Below are positions 44,334-54,603 of a DNA stretch of 64,000 nucleotides, one piece after another. Positions within the stretch are counted from its first letter, which is position 1; each line of letters opens with the position of its first letter. Below the pieces are notes generated by a model. It was not told the origin of the DNA. It worked only from the letters and a program-made list of their open reading frames with translations, and made no database searches. The DNA comes from Phytophthora hibernalis (Eukaryota > Oomycota > Peronosporomycetes > Peronosporales > Peronosporaceae): NCBI GenBank assembly GCA_012656075.1, contig JAAKBF010000078.1, forward strand, positions 186,001-250,000. The letters are read 5' to 3'. The position numbers were made by a program, and so were the translations under genes.

Positions 44334-44603
44334 TCAATACTGAAAGCGACAGCCCTTGGCAAAACTGACCATGAATTGACGTTGGAAGTAAGTGCATTTT
44401 TCCCGTTATTTTCGTACTTATAAACATCGTCAATAGCTCACCGATAGCACCACATTTGGAGCTACAGTAGATGACAGCATGAAGGATGTCGTTGACGTGC
44501 AGTCGGCCCCCACCATATGCACTTCTACCCAGCATCGAACCTTCCGCTACCAGGTAGGGAAGCGGAGAGCTCAAAGCTCTCAGACGTACATGTAGATGGT
44601 AGG

Positions 44604-44762
44604 ATGGACATGAAGGCGACAGGGTGGAAATGGCAACGTTGGTTAGCTATTAGGTAGCTTGCGCCATGATGCAGCAGTCGGCTCTCCAGCGATGAAAATG
44701 CAGCAAACTCGTGAAAACACTTTGCAGCGTGAAGCTTATCAAGTGAGCTGTGTTGTTGTGAG
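44604..44762. repeat. 159-bp direct repeat, second copy
   Basis: Partner of 43164-43322. It ends at the same point (GTGAGCTGTGTTGTTRTGAG). Not coding in any conserved frame. Confidence 0.85.
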
Positions 44763-44869
44763 CCCCTTTCAGCAAAAATTAACCATGGGAAGAGGTGCAG
44801 TGCAGTATCTGAATGAACGCGAAGCTGACGAGTTTTACATGTCCTTTGAAGCATCGCTGTCTGCAAAAA

Positions 44870-45477
44870 TCAATAAAGCAGCTCTCCATTCGATGTTTGC
44901 ACATTTCCAAAACCTCTTGAATTTGGGAGATACGAAGTACATGAGCTGCGAACAGAGTGATGCTTCCTGAGGTCAGCCAAACGTTCGCAGTCCTCAGGTC
45001 GTACTACCACTTCGAGGAGCTCCAGAAATTGGTTTTCCGTTAGTATCAAGCTCAGCCTTTCCAGCTGCAACGACCAGATGCGACGTTGGGCAACATCATT
45101 TAATCAAACACGCATCTGGCTCAAGCAACCAGCGAGAGGGTTGGTAGTATCGATCAATGGGGCGGTCTGGGATCCCACGTCGAGAGCATTGAGCTCTTGA
45201 TGTAGCTGGGATAGTGGCAACCGCTTAGCCCGAACATTCCTGAAATCGAGCCGCACATCGACGTAGTCTCCGCATAACGACAGCTCTTCTAGATTGGGAC
45301 AGCATCGGAGAATCGTATTGACATCAAGATGTATCCCTTCTCCTGTATATGGAAGTGCTAGAAACACTAGTGAAGGGCCGACCGCCGCCAACAATCCTGA
45401 GAGCCCATCCAACGCCTCCAGACGATGACAAAATTCCAATTGAAGCTTCTTCAATCCACACGAGGTGGTGTCCAACC
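44870..45477 (-). pseudogene. LRR-protein gene, 3' part (downstream of transposon insertion)
   Basis: On the minus strand: LDTTSCGLKKLQLEFCHRL, ALDGLSGLLAAVGPSLVFLA, ILRCCPNLEELSLCGDYVDV and, after a stop and frame change near 45105, LQLERLSLILTENQFLELLE. These are classical leucine-rich repeats of about 26-28 residues. The 5' part of the gene lies on the far side of a 2.74-kb element (48225-48635). The insertion point falls between the two parts. The in-frame stop inside the LRR region suggests decay in addition to the insertion. Confidence 0.6.
45471..45477. repeat. Target-site duplication, left copy (TCCAACC)
   Basis: The 7-mer TCCAACC precedes the left end of the hAT-like element, separated by one base, and recurs at 48218-48224 after the right end, again offset by one base. 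An 8-bp duplication with one mismatch is the alternative reading. Confidence 0.6.
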
Positions 45478-45623
45478 TCAGGGCTGTGGAAAAAATGATT
45501 GTGATTGTAATATTGCCGAGATTGTCAATCACAATAATTGATTGTGGAGAGATGTCAATCGACAATCACAATCAGAATATTGTGCTTTCAGGCTCTAAGA
45601 GCCTTGGGAGCTAATTGCTGTGT

Positions 45624-45790
45624 GTTAATAAGCTCTACATGAACTCCGCCAATTACCGCGTCTTCAAGGTGCGCATCGCTGCTGAGTTCTATGGTGTCGA
45701 CATCGAGCTTCCGGCCTTTGCCATGGCCAAGGACCTCAAGTCTTTCCATCTTCTTCAAGGCAAGACTCCGCCACCATTGTCTAAGCGACC
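45624..45790 (+). pseudogene. Captured fragment of an EF-1gamma gene
   Basis: The reading KLYMNSANYRVFKVRIAAEF followed by YGVDIELPAFAMAKD and LLQGKTP is the start of the GST-N-like domain of elongation factor 1B gamma (family pattern: NYR.FK..IAA.Y.GV). It begins without its own start context and stops after about 55 residues. It sits inside the hAT-like element, so it is best read as host exon sequence picked up by the transposon. Confidence 0.65.
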
Positions 45791-45847
45791 ACCGCCGAGT
45801 TTACCCCTGCACCACCAAAGCCTTGAAATTGGCTACCTATCAATGCG

Positions 45848-46247
45848 TCAGGATTCCGTTTGCTCCGCCAGCAAAAGCGCCGGCTCATGTTCCTTCTCCA
45901 ACACTTGCATCCGCTCAGGGGTTCCTCCATCCCCACCAGCCGTCCCATTATCATTGATAGAAGTTGGTTCACTGCCCGGTGTCGTCGGTGCGGGGATCAC
46001 CGGTTCGCCGTTACCCAGACCGGCGTTGCCAGCGCCATTACCAGGGACGCCTCCCATTACCGCCGTCGAAGTTCCAACGCTACCGGGACCACCCATGAAT
46101 CCATTTCGCGGTCGTGCCGGCTTGACGCCGTTGCGGACCGTTGCGGACAGCTCCGAAACCCAGGAGATTGCTGGCTCCGCCCGCTTGTCCAAACCCACCA
46201 GCACCGTTGCCAGACTTGTCGAAGCGCGGACATCAGCGCCTATATAG
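45848..46247 (-). pseudogene. Gly-rich coding-like fragment inside the hAT-like element
   Basis: On the minus strand the sequence reads as Gly/Ala/Asn-rich repeats (GGFGQAGGASNLLGFGAV and, in another frame, GGVPGNGAGNAGLGNG). There is no start or full domain. It may be a second captured host fragment. Confidence 0.35.
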
Positions 46248-46292
46248 TGTAAATAGCATGCAATATAATATTATTATACTTCGATGTATATA

Positions 46293-48075
46293 CAGATTTG
46301 GACGGAAAGATGTGACGCGCTAGGTTTTTCTATTGTACTAAGACCGAAAGCGGACTCAAAAGAACACTTCGAGCCAAAACTGATATTTAACCAATCGGAA
46401 CCCGAGGACTAAATTATATCCAAGCATAACAAAATTGACTTTGGCGCCAATAAAACGTCGCTCTGGGGCTCAACCCACCTTTTAATTAGGTGACGAGGGT
46501 TCAATTCCACGACTGCCGCAAAGCTAAACACCCGAGTGGTGACCTTGGTGCCGGGGTTCCAAGGCAGTAGGTGCACCTACTGACGTCCCCCGCCCTATCT
46601 GATCAGTCTATTAGAGTCCAGCCTTACTCCATGCCTTCTTTATGCTACTCTCACTAACCGCATCCCACGCAGCAACGACGCGCTCCACCAAGCGCTTCCG
46701 CTTCTCGGGTGCTGGTAGGCGCTGTAGCTTCAGCAGACGTTCGCGAAGGGGCACCCGGTTGCTCTCTCTAACCGCTGACAGCTCATAGGACAGCGTGATG
46801 GCGCGCAACTTCTGCTTAAACGGACCCATGACCCCCACGTCTAGAGGTTGGAGCACCGAGGTGGTGTTCTTGGGCAGGGGCACCACCTCCGTTCCCCAGG
46901 TAGCAAATGCGTCCTGCGCCTCGGTCGAGACGTGGCACTTCAAGTTGTCCACGTAGATCGCAAGCGGCCCAGGCTGGGCATCACACACAAAGCCACCCCA
47001 GGCATTTTCAATGAATATGTCCCGTCACACCCGCGAATCCATCCAAGCATTCGTCTGCACAGTCGCCATAACTCGGTTGGAATGGCCCTGGACTTCCTCC
47101 TCCACCCGTCCTCCTGGCTGCCCTTTAAAGATGATGAGCGGGCGAAGCTTTTGTCCTGTTGCCGATACGATCAGCAGCACACTTGCCCTCTCCGATCGCA
47201 CCCGTCCTTTGATCTTGACTCCTTTCTTGGCGCCACGCTCGCTAATAATACGAGTGGGGGTGTCATCGTAGTGCACTGCGGTCTCGTCGGCGTTGAAAAT
47301 GCACGATCGTGCGTACGTAGCGCTGACCTTGCTTCCTACCTCGCTAGCGAATTTGCGCTGCTCTGCTTCAAGGTCTAGCGTTGAGAGCACAGACTTCGTA
47401 GGGCGCCGAAACGAGAACCCACGCTGGTAGACAATCCGCCGCATCATGCGGCCTAAGCTCTCCTCCTTGTTCTTCGCCAAGTACACAGATGTGAACTCGC
47501 TGTACTCCTCCTTTACGAACACCAGAACATGGGATGTCTCCAGCGGAAAGTCGTCGCGTCTCATTTCCTTAATCCACTGTATGAGCTCGTCGCAGTGCGG
47601 GTATAGACTTTTCCTGCCTTGCCCGCCGACGCTGCACTTAGATCGCTTCTTGTTATTGCATGCCTCTCTGATGATAGCTTCCCGACCCTTCCACGCGTGC
47701 ACAGCAGTCCGTGACTTGATACCGTGAAGCCTCGCAGCTTCGGTGACGCTGACGCCAGTATTGATATCTTCTAGCACCTGGAGTTTCAGAGCGTTGGAAT
47801 AGGCATTTCTTCGGTCCCTAACTACCACTTCAACAGCAGTGCTTGCTGTGTCACCTCCAAGTTGCTGCACAGGTTGTCATCGTCGGCCACCCCCAAGCTC
47901 GCAAGCGAGCAGTTGCTGCGTCCTCCGGATACTGCATTTCCAACACTAATTTTGAGTGGCGAACGTGCGTTCACATAGTGATGATCTTATTGGTGGAAAT
48001 GATTGTATGGTGCGGCGGATGTAAAACCTCATCTGTCATTGTTTTGTGTCCGTCACATCTTTCCGTCCAAATCTG
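46293..48075 (-). mobile_element. pogo/Tigger-type DNA transposon, complete ends
   Basis: Ends CAGATTTGGACGGAAAGATG and its exact inverse (CATCTTTCCGTCCAAATCTG), at least 24 bp, flanked on both sides by TA (46291-46292 and 48076-48077), the target duplication of Tc1/mariner-pogo elements. Total length 1,783 bp. It encodes one DDE transposase on the minus strand and lies inside the hAT-like element. Confidence 0.88.
46611..47870 (-). CDS. pogo-like transposase (CENP-B HTH + DDE_1), frame break
   Basis: The N-terminal helix-turn-helix reads YSNALKLQVLEDINTGVSVT and EAARLHGIKSRTAVHAWKG. The catalytic triad is visible: NADETAVHYD (first Asp, about 47300), IYVDNLKCHVS (second, about 46950) and LQPLDVGVMGPFKQ (third, about 46840). 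That is the DDD arrangement of pogo/Tigger/jerky elements. The two halves are joined by the WGGFVCDAQPG segment in a third frame, with breaks near 47025 and 46997. The true start probably lies slightly upstream of 47870, since no ATG is in frame. Possibly recently active if the breaks are assembly errors. Confidence 0.75.
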
Positions 48076-48224
48076 TATTATAACTACGCCCTACTAAAGT
48101 GTAGTATAAGACAATAGATTGCAATCACTAGCACTAAAATTGTTCAGATTGCAATTATTGATTGTTCCAGCATGAAGGTCTACAATCAATATACAATCTA
48201 TGTTTCCACAGCCCTGCTCCAACC

Positions 48225-48635
48225 CCTTATGTGTTCAAATATAAGATCTTTACGCTTGACTTGACATCGTCCAAAACCCGGAACGAGTGTATTTACGCAC
48301 TCACTCGCTCCATCATCACCGAATGTTCGAGCAGATAAAATTGAATGTTCAAACGACAGAGGTTTTGAAGCGTGCAAACGTTTAGGCGACTTGAGGTTTC
48401 GAGTGCGCCTGCACGAACATGCAAGTCTAGAGCGGTGATGGTGACGTGAAAGATTGGCAGGGGCAAGAGTTATCGTGTATGCTGCAGATTGGTGAATTCG
48501 TGGTGAAAACACGAATAGGTGTTTCCGCCGCCTATCCTGCGCGGCAGTTAGGTAACCCCGCTCAGAACCAAGAAGACGCAGCAGGGACGGCACAGCTAGC
48601 GCTGCTAGCTCCACGATAAGGAGCTCACTCGGCAT
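48225..48635 (-). pseudogene. LRR-protein gene, 5' part (upstream of transposon insertion)
   Basis: ATG 48635 begins MPSELLIVELAALAVPSLLR, and later GFGRCQVKRKDLIFEHIRG leads up to the insertion site, after which the LRR part resumes at 45477. The join is one base out of phase. The interior (48300-48560) has at least one unclear frame. Confidence 0.5.
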
Positions 48636-49274
48636 TTCCCCTCGTTCCAAGCAACCCACCCACCCACTCCTAAGTACATATTGCATATCTAAGATTGGGC
48701 TCAGCTACTGTCCAACTTGGACAAAGCTGCAGCCGGCTCTGTGAGCCGTCACTCAATACATTGTAGCATTGTTTTGCCCCACACACTCTAGTTGCGCAGA
48801 TGAAAAGCGAAGGAAAGACGTGGTTTCGAATGCTACGCTTCCGCCCGATCCTATGAATCTGCATGGAGCATATGGACCAAGTCAAGACAAGTCACGCCTA
48901 GAATCTTCGCGCGGAAGGAAAATTTGTGCAGCACTAAGTGAAGCACTTCCCTGTCGTGCCCAAGGTGACGTTCGATGACCAGGACTGTTGTAGGAGCGAT
49001 AGACTGACGCCGGTATCTACTGCTAACACTCATACAGTATCATATAGGCACAGCCTGCGGTTTTGCTTTGCATAATTGTTGCTGGGGTTTTTGTGTTGAT
49101 GTTGCTGCTTCGCCTTCATGCTCCAGCCAGCAGGGTTTTGACGCAAAGACAGACAAACAAGGCTGAGAGAGAACTCTTGTGGTTTCAATAAATGCTACTA
49201 CTACGTTTGGTTTTGCGATACACATACATGCAGCGGAAACTTGTCTTCATGGTAGTCCTAGCCAGCTTGGTCGC
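48636..49274. other. Gene-free region between the LRR gene and the retrotransposon
   Basis: No recognised gene. Short open frames on both strands lack known motifs. The last 200 bp may belong to the older retroelement into which the Ty3/gypsy element inserted. Confidence 0.4.
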
Positions 49275-49461
49275 TGTTCCTGCTCCACGAAGACCTGCTC
49301 GCTACTGAGCAAAATCCAAACTGTTTATTTCTCTTGCTTCTTTACCTGGCTGGTCAGGATCCCCATCCTACAGCAAAATCCTCATCCTACCGACAATCTA
49401 CCGCCAAAGAGTCGGGCCGCCGAGCTCTTCTGACGGATACGCAAGGTATCCAGGCAGATCA
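49275..49461 (-). repeat. 3' LTR of the Ty3/gypsy element
   Basis: 187 bp, TGTTCCTGCTCCACGAAGAC to AGGCAGATCA on the plus strand. It matches 54604-54790 with two substitutions. Confidence 0.93.
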
Positions 49462-49548
49462 CTTCCCCCGAAAGTCGGAAAATGAATCTCGCTGCTGGCG
49501 ACTTTGCGGCGAGCAATGTGCGCTGTACACCGTATTAGCTTGTAGTCG

Positions 49549-50166
49549 TCAACGACCGAGCACCACGCTGTGTGCGTGGAATACGTGGCGCCGCGCCGAC
49601 GCCGTCTGCCCGTGCAAACTCACCAACAAATCCGCAGCCATCGCAGCGCTGAGGGGGTGGACGGGACGGTGTTCAATGCACTGCTGAAAAAGCACCGGAA
49701 CGTCAGAACGGATCGTTTCCGCGGGCTCCCACGACTGCTCAATGTCGTCGAGGCCAAACCACTTGACTTGCACCTCCCAACGCTGCTTCTCTGGACTGAG
49801 ACGGCACGCACGAAGCGCTTCAACGAGGAGCCCTCCTTGACCAGGGAAGGCCTGCTCCACGAGCTCTTCAGCACGTCCGCGAGCTGCGTCGCGATACAGT
49901 TGCAGGCGTGAAGCGTGGCGCTGTTCGGTTGCAAACGGGGCAATCAGGTCCTGGACTTCGAACGTGTAGTGATTGACTGGATTTACGATGCGTTTGGGGC
50001 CACGCCAGACCAAAGCAAGTTTGTTGCCGCTACGCCCCGTGGCAGTAGCCGCTAAAACAAAATCGCCCTCGCTAAAACGCGGAAGGGTTACACCCCGCTT
50101 CTTGGCGTGGCGTTCACATGCAGCGCGACGACGCTTCTCGCTCGTGTTCGTCATTTCTCGGTGCAT
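49549..50166 (-). CDS. Integrase C-terminal region with chromodomain (pol, end)
   Basis: The basic start (KRRRAACERHAKKRGV) and LVWRGPKRIVNPVNHYTFEV are the GPY/F-type integrase tail. Then EALRACRLSPEKQRWEVQVK and WFGLDDIEQSWEPAETI form a chromodomain with the usual aromatic positions. Chromodomains direct chromoviruses to marked heterochromatin. The frame ends in a normal stop at 49549, 88 bp before the 3' LTR. Confidence 0.85.
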   Translation of the reverse strand: MHREMTNTSEKRRRAACERHAKKRGVTLPRFSEGDFVLAATATGRSGNKLALVWRGPKRIVNPVNHYTFEVQDLIAPFATEQRHASRLQLYRDAARGRAEELVEQAFPGQGGLLVEALRACRLSPEKQRWEVQVKWFGLDDIEQSWEPAETIRSDVPVLFQQCIEHRPVHPLSAAMAADLLVSLHGQTASARRHVFHAHSVVLGR

Positions 50167-50183
50167 CGCGTCCAGCGCTGCGC

Positions 50184-51236
50184 CTACGCTTGCTTGGTCT
50201 CATCTTCGACCCACATCACCGTCGAAATCAGAGGGTCGCGTGGATGGAGAATGCCGCGTAGGTGAGAGTCTCCAGGTAGTGCAGTGAACGCAGTTAGAGG
50301 GGTCACGCCGCCGAGACGGTCGGCTGGCATAGTGTTCAATGCCGCTTGAACTACTGGCAACACCCTCGGCCAATCCTGGGCCTGCAGCCTGCGCTCACTC
50401 AGGAGCGCTTTCACACCCTTTAGCACTTCTCTGTTCACAACTTCAACAGTACCGTTCGCCCACGGCGTATAGGCGGTCGTGAAGTGATGGTGCGCGCCGA
50501 GCGCAACACTGAGCTTTTCCATGACTTGGTTCTTAAAATGGCCCCCTGGGAGACCCATTTACCAAAACGCTTAAACCAGTCGAGCAAGCTCTCGTAAACT
50601 TGGTCAGCCGTGGCTGCTACGCACGCCACCAGCTCATCAAATCCACTCATGCCGTCCTTAATCACGAGGACATATTTGAGACCCCGCTAACCTTCAATCA
50701 TTGTCAGAAAATCGAAGTGAAGAACCTCATTGGGCTTGGTCGCCACGAGAGTTTCTCCGAACGGCCTTGGTACACGACGATTTGCAGTAATCATGCAATG
50801 CAGGCACACAGCGACAAATGTGGACACATCCATAGCCATCGTTTTCCAGTAGAATAACGCCGACAGGGCAGTTGTGGTGGTTTTGGCGCCGCGGGTGCCC
50901 ACTAGCACCGGCATGTGCCACCACACAAAGACGCTGCTGCATCTCAGTAGCTGAACGTGGGATCCAGACTTGGTCACCTTCCCGCGCCACTAGACGGCGG
51001 TTTTCGTCATAAGTCGTCACGTCCTGCTCGTCGCTCGGATCCGAAGCGCGAGCCAACTCCTGCAGCTCCCGAATCTCGTCTTCGGTTGGCCAAAGGAACT
51101 CTGGGTCCTCAAGCGGCGACACCCGCTCAACCACGGCCAGTCTGGCCACACGGACGACATCCTGCTCTGATGCAGTAATCGTGCCAGCACCCCAGCGATT
51201 GAGTAAATCCCCCAAGACGTTTTGCTCCCCAGGCAA
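50184..51236 (-). CDS. Integrase zinc-binding and catalytic core (pol, several frames)
   Basis: His/His/Cys/Cys zinc finger (AHAGASGH, then LHCM) at about 50960-50790. The catalytic core follows in other frames: HFDFLTM (first Asp, about 50710) and ANGTVEVVNREVLKG (Glu, about 50450). The LPVVQAALNT helix is typical of gypsy integrases. At least three frame breaks occur. Confidence 0.8.
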
Positions 51237-52478
51237 TGTTCAATAACGTACCGGAAATGCATTAGGGAGATCGACCAGCGCTGCAACTTATCCGCCTGGT
51301 ACCTCGCCATCGTACTATCGACACCATACGGGTTGAAGATGTACACAAAATTGCGGTGATCCGTATAAAGATGAAACCCACGAGGACGTAGCAACAAGTA
51401 TTCGAGGCGGCGCGTGGACTCCACTATAGCAAAAGCTTCTTTCTCGATAGTGGCCCAGCGACTGGAAGCACCTGCAAACCTGCCGCTCAGGAAAGCAAGT
51501 GGCCGATGATGCTGCTGCTCCAACGGCAATTTCATTTCTTCTGGGTTCAACTGCGTGACTACCGCGCCCCAACTGTCTTGACTGGCGTCCGTGTAGAGGC
51601 ACACCTCGGCGTCCGGCTGGTGTGTGCCAAAGGCACCATCTTCAATATAACGGCCTTGACCGCTGCCAAATAATCTTCATCCTCACGGCACCAACCCGCG
51701 TCGGCTAGCAGGCACTTCGAAAGTTTTACTTTCTTGCGCGAGCCCGCGGCCTGCATAGCCTTCTCAAGCGTCGCGTACAGGCGAAGCGTCAACTTGTTGT
51801 ACTCAGGGATGCTTTGACGCATCCAGTTTACAGCACACAAGAATTATTGAGATCTCCAGCCGTACGCGGTGTCTGCATCTCGACTAAACCTTGTACACGT
51901 TCGGGGCAGTGGCGCACTCCTTGGGCGGATATCATCTTACCGCAGCACTTGACCTCGGTAGCGAAAAACACACACTTCTTTGCGTGAAGCTTTAGGCCGT
52001 ACCGTTCACAGCGCTCGAGGATTTGGTCGAGAAGCAACATTAGGCCATCCGCATCAGCTGCATATCCGAGAATGTCGTCCAGCCAGCACAGGATGCCTTG
52101 ACCCAACAAATCCCCAAAAATATCCTCCACCACTGCCTGGCAGTACGCAACCGAGTCGGTTGCGCCCATCGGAACTATCGTGGGCGTGTACATGCCACGA
52201 TGAGTTACAAAAGTGAAGTACTCCTGTGAGTCAGGGTATAAGGGCAGCTGCCAATACCCGCGGAACCAATCCAGTACGAAGAAGTCCTTCGCACCCTCGA
52301 GCTCACCGACGACCACCTCCAAGATAGGCATCGGCCACGGCATCGCCTCCGTCCGATCGTTCACTCCGCGCGTGTCGACCGTCATTCTGGGGTCGGCCGT
52401 GGGATCGTAGTCTTGCTCCTTCTTCCGCACAATGCGTGGCGCCGAGGCCCAACGGCTGCGTGTGTTCCTGTACACCAA
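51017..52478 (-). CDS. Reverse transcriptase and RNase H (pol, several frames)
   Basis: The RT palm reads RMTVDTRGVNDRTEAMPWPM, then FFVLDWFRGYWQLPL and the active-site box CWLDDILGYA (about 52085). RNase H begins LYTDASQDSWGAVV (about 51600), with TIEKEAFAIVESTRRLEYLL and LYTDHRNFVYIF. The breaks between RT and RNase H (about 51830) and after RNase H (about 51240) shift the frame. Confidence 0.88.
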
Positions 52479-52498
52479 ATTCTTTTCGGGCAGCTTGG

Positions 52499-53272
52499 CT
52501 ACATGTCAGTCGAGAAACTCACGATCGTTTGGGGGAGCCGGCGCGTCTGTTCCTTGGTGGGTGTTACTCCGAGCTTCAGCCTGACCTTGAGTGGATCGAC
52601 CTTCACAGGCGGGTCATCACCAAACTCCAGACGGAAGTTGTCCAGGCGGACACGAAGCAAACTCCGAAGCTTAGCCTGCGGTTCCAGACGCAAACCCATA
52701 GCAGTAGCAGTATCAAATCGCTTCTCCAGAGTAGCGATCAAATCCGAAAGCGCGACGGGGTCCATCTTTGCAGCTCGGGTCTCATGGCGCTCAATACTAT
52801 CAGCTTCGGGGTCTACACCAGTTAGGGCCGTACTCTGGAGTCGGCACACCCGTTGAAGAGGTGTTGGGTTCGCCTCAGGTTCGGTAATGCCCGTATCGTC
52901 CACTCCACCAAGCTCCCATTCTGAGCTGATTCTACGTGCACTGGATAAAAATTGGTCGGTGCTGTAGCCCAGAATCTTCATGATCGGTCGACCCACGTTA
53001 AAATCAAGAGTGGTGTTGTCTTCCTCGATGTTGCATGCGAGATTCCTCAGCATCAATGGTCCCGCGGACGTTGTTAGCACTACCTCTCGGAATGTTGCCA
53101 CGCGTGTGACGAAAAGCTTTCCACCACCAACTGGCGTGAGCTCCCGAGGCGGAATAACCGCAATTCTCGCTGATGTACCGCTCTGCTCCAACTTGTCAAT
53201 GACGCCGCGCGCCACCAGTGAGGTGTCTGCCCCGGAGTCTATCAGCACCGCTTTCAAGGCAAGACCTTCCAC
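52499..53272 (-). CDS. Aspartic protease and linker (pol, start)
   Basis: LIDSGADTSLV near 53240 is the retroviral-type aspartic protease active site, followed by a beta-rich domain. The remaining 170 residues link to RT and lack further motifs. Confidence 0.8.
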   Translation of the reverse strand: MEGLALKAVLIDSGADTSLVARGVIDKLEQSGTSARIAVIPPRELTPVGGGKLFVTRVATFREVVLTTSAGPLMLRNLACNIEEDNTTLDFNVGRPIMKILGYSTDQFLSSARRISSEWELGGVDDTGITEPEANPTPLQRVCRLQSTALTGVDPEADSIERHETRAAKMDPVALSDLIATLEKRFDTATAMGLRLEPQAKLRSLLRVRLDNFRLEFGDDPPVKVDPLKVRLKLGVTPTKEQTRRLPQTIVSFSTDM

Positions 53273-53432
53273 AAGCGCATCGACAGTCCCAGTGTCACCT
53301 GAGCTGTCCTCTGTTCTGCCACTTGGTTCACAACCTCCACGCGGCGCATGTTACCGGGCGGGGGCTAGGAGGATTGCCGGTGTTGCCGGAGCTCGCGTAG
53401 AAGACGGGATGCCTCACCGGGTCCGCTCGACG

Positions 53433-53474
53433 GCAGTCACGAACCTGATGGTCCGCTGCGCCACACTTGAGACA
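53433..53474 (-). other. CCHC zinc knuckle of gag
   Basis: CLKCGAADHQVRDC: C-x2-C-x4-H-x4-C spacing, in a frame between gag and protease. Confidence 0.8.
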
Positions 53475-53591
53475 TGCCTCTGTCCTTCTGGAGGATTACT
53501 CGCGGCTGGTGCAGGCAGAGAGCCACCACCACTAGTAGCACCACTGCCTCGGTTCTGTTGATGGCCAACACCACGTCCACCAGCACCATTA

Positions 53592-54533
53592 TTACTGCGA
53601 GAACTTCCGGGGCACCCGACCCAGCGCCGCCACCAGACCTCGCTGACCTCCGGAGCGTCCCTCATTGCTGCTCAATGATGTTTCATCATCGCGAGAGCTT
53701 TCGGATCTCGCTGCCACTGCGCGCTCCCACGTCATGAACTCACGCATTTTGGTCGTGACCCATGCACAGAAGGGCACGACATCGCGCTTGTACGTCTTGT
53801 TCTCATGTAAACTCAACTGGATTGCGATGGCACTGCGGAACCCCGCAGGCTCTAATGCACGGGATAAATACCCGACGATCCGACGCTGCTCGTTCTTGAA
53901 CGCCACGTCCGTTAAGTTGAACTTCTGCAGGATCGCTTTCAAGTCGGCCCCGAGGTGAGCCATTCGACTCTCCGTATCAGGCCACTTGGTCTGCATCTTG
54001 AGCTTCTTCATTGCATCATCCACTACCGCGTAGTCCACGTACGTGGGCACGTGGGCTTCCTTGAAGTAGTTGATCCACTGCTGCTCCGAGATCTCAGAAG
54101 GCAGGCAGTTAAGCTCGTAACGCGCCACACGGCACTTGGTCAAACTATCTACACACGCGCCCACCGGCATGGCGAACGCGCCTTGACCAGTGGTCTGTAG
54201 TGCGTTGATCGCCGTGAGGTATGTCTCGTACTTAAGCATAAACTCGCGGCGGTCTTCCATGGTGCGGCCGCTGAAACGCGGCGGCTGGGGCAATGCGGGC
54301 GCTGCTGCCACGCGCTGCCACTCGAAGGATTCTGGGCTCGCCGTAGCCATCTCGGCATCCTGAACATCTTCGACACCCTCCTCGTCGGGCGTTTCAAACG
54401 CCTCGTCGAAGGGGTTAGGGATCTGGAGGCGAAGTCCTGGCGACCTCATCGGCGGGGACGCCGGCGTTCCTCCATGGCTACGGATACTTGCTGCGGCCAT
54501 TCGCTCTGCCAACGAATCCGTAGGGCTTGCCAT
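53592..54533 (-). CDS. Gag capsid protein of the Ty3/gypsy element
   Basis: 313 residues from ATG 54533. The Pro/Glu-rich start precedes FSGRTMEDRREFMLKYETYL, the usual opening of a retrotransposon gag/capsid helical domain, and then YFKEAHVPTYVDYAVVDDAM. The zinc knuckle is 3' in another frame. Confidence 0.8.
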   Translation of the reverse strand: MASPTDSLAERMAAASIRSHGGTPASPPMRSPGLRLQIPNPFDEAFETPDEEGVEDVQDAEMATASPESFEWQRVAAAPALPQPPRFSGRTMEDRREFMLKYETYLTAINALQTTGQGAFAMPVGACVDSLTKCRVARYELNCLPSEISEQQWINYFKEAHVPTYVDYAVVDDAMKKLKMQTKWPDTESRMAHLGADLKAILQKFNLTDVAFKNEQRRIVGYLSRALEPAGFRSAIAIQLSLHENKTYKRDVVPFCAWVTTKMREFMTWERAVAARSESSRDDETSLSSNEGRSGGQRGLVAALGRVPRKFSQ

Positions 54534-54603
54534 ATATGTCTTGATCCTTGGCTGTCCTTGTCACGTGCCCGGATTGCACGGACCTGGTATCTAAAGTCGA
54601 CTT

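Larger units (their letters stand above)
45479..48216. mobile_element. hAT-like element with captured gene fragment, interrupting an LRR gene
   Basis: Perfect 14-bp terminal inverted repeats, CAGGGCTGTGGAAA...TTTCCACAGCCCTG, enclose 2,738 bp. Just inside each end are clustered ATTGTGATTG-like motifs in both orientations (45490-45580 and 48115-48200), the short-TIR plus subterminal-repeat design of hAT elements. No hAT transposase is present. The interior holds an EF-1gamma gene fragment, a Gly-rich coding fragment and a complete pogo element. Without the pogo insert the element is about 955 bp and non-autonomous. Confidence 0.7.

Noticed and set aside
44770..44970. Small plus-strand protein starting MGRGAVQYLNEREADEF
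   Set aside because: It lies opposite the LRR 3' end, is short and has no recognisable family; not supportable as a gene.
54584..54603. tRNA gene
   Set aside because: Only a CCA-ending tail is present, with no cloverleaf or A/B boxes.
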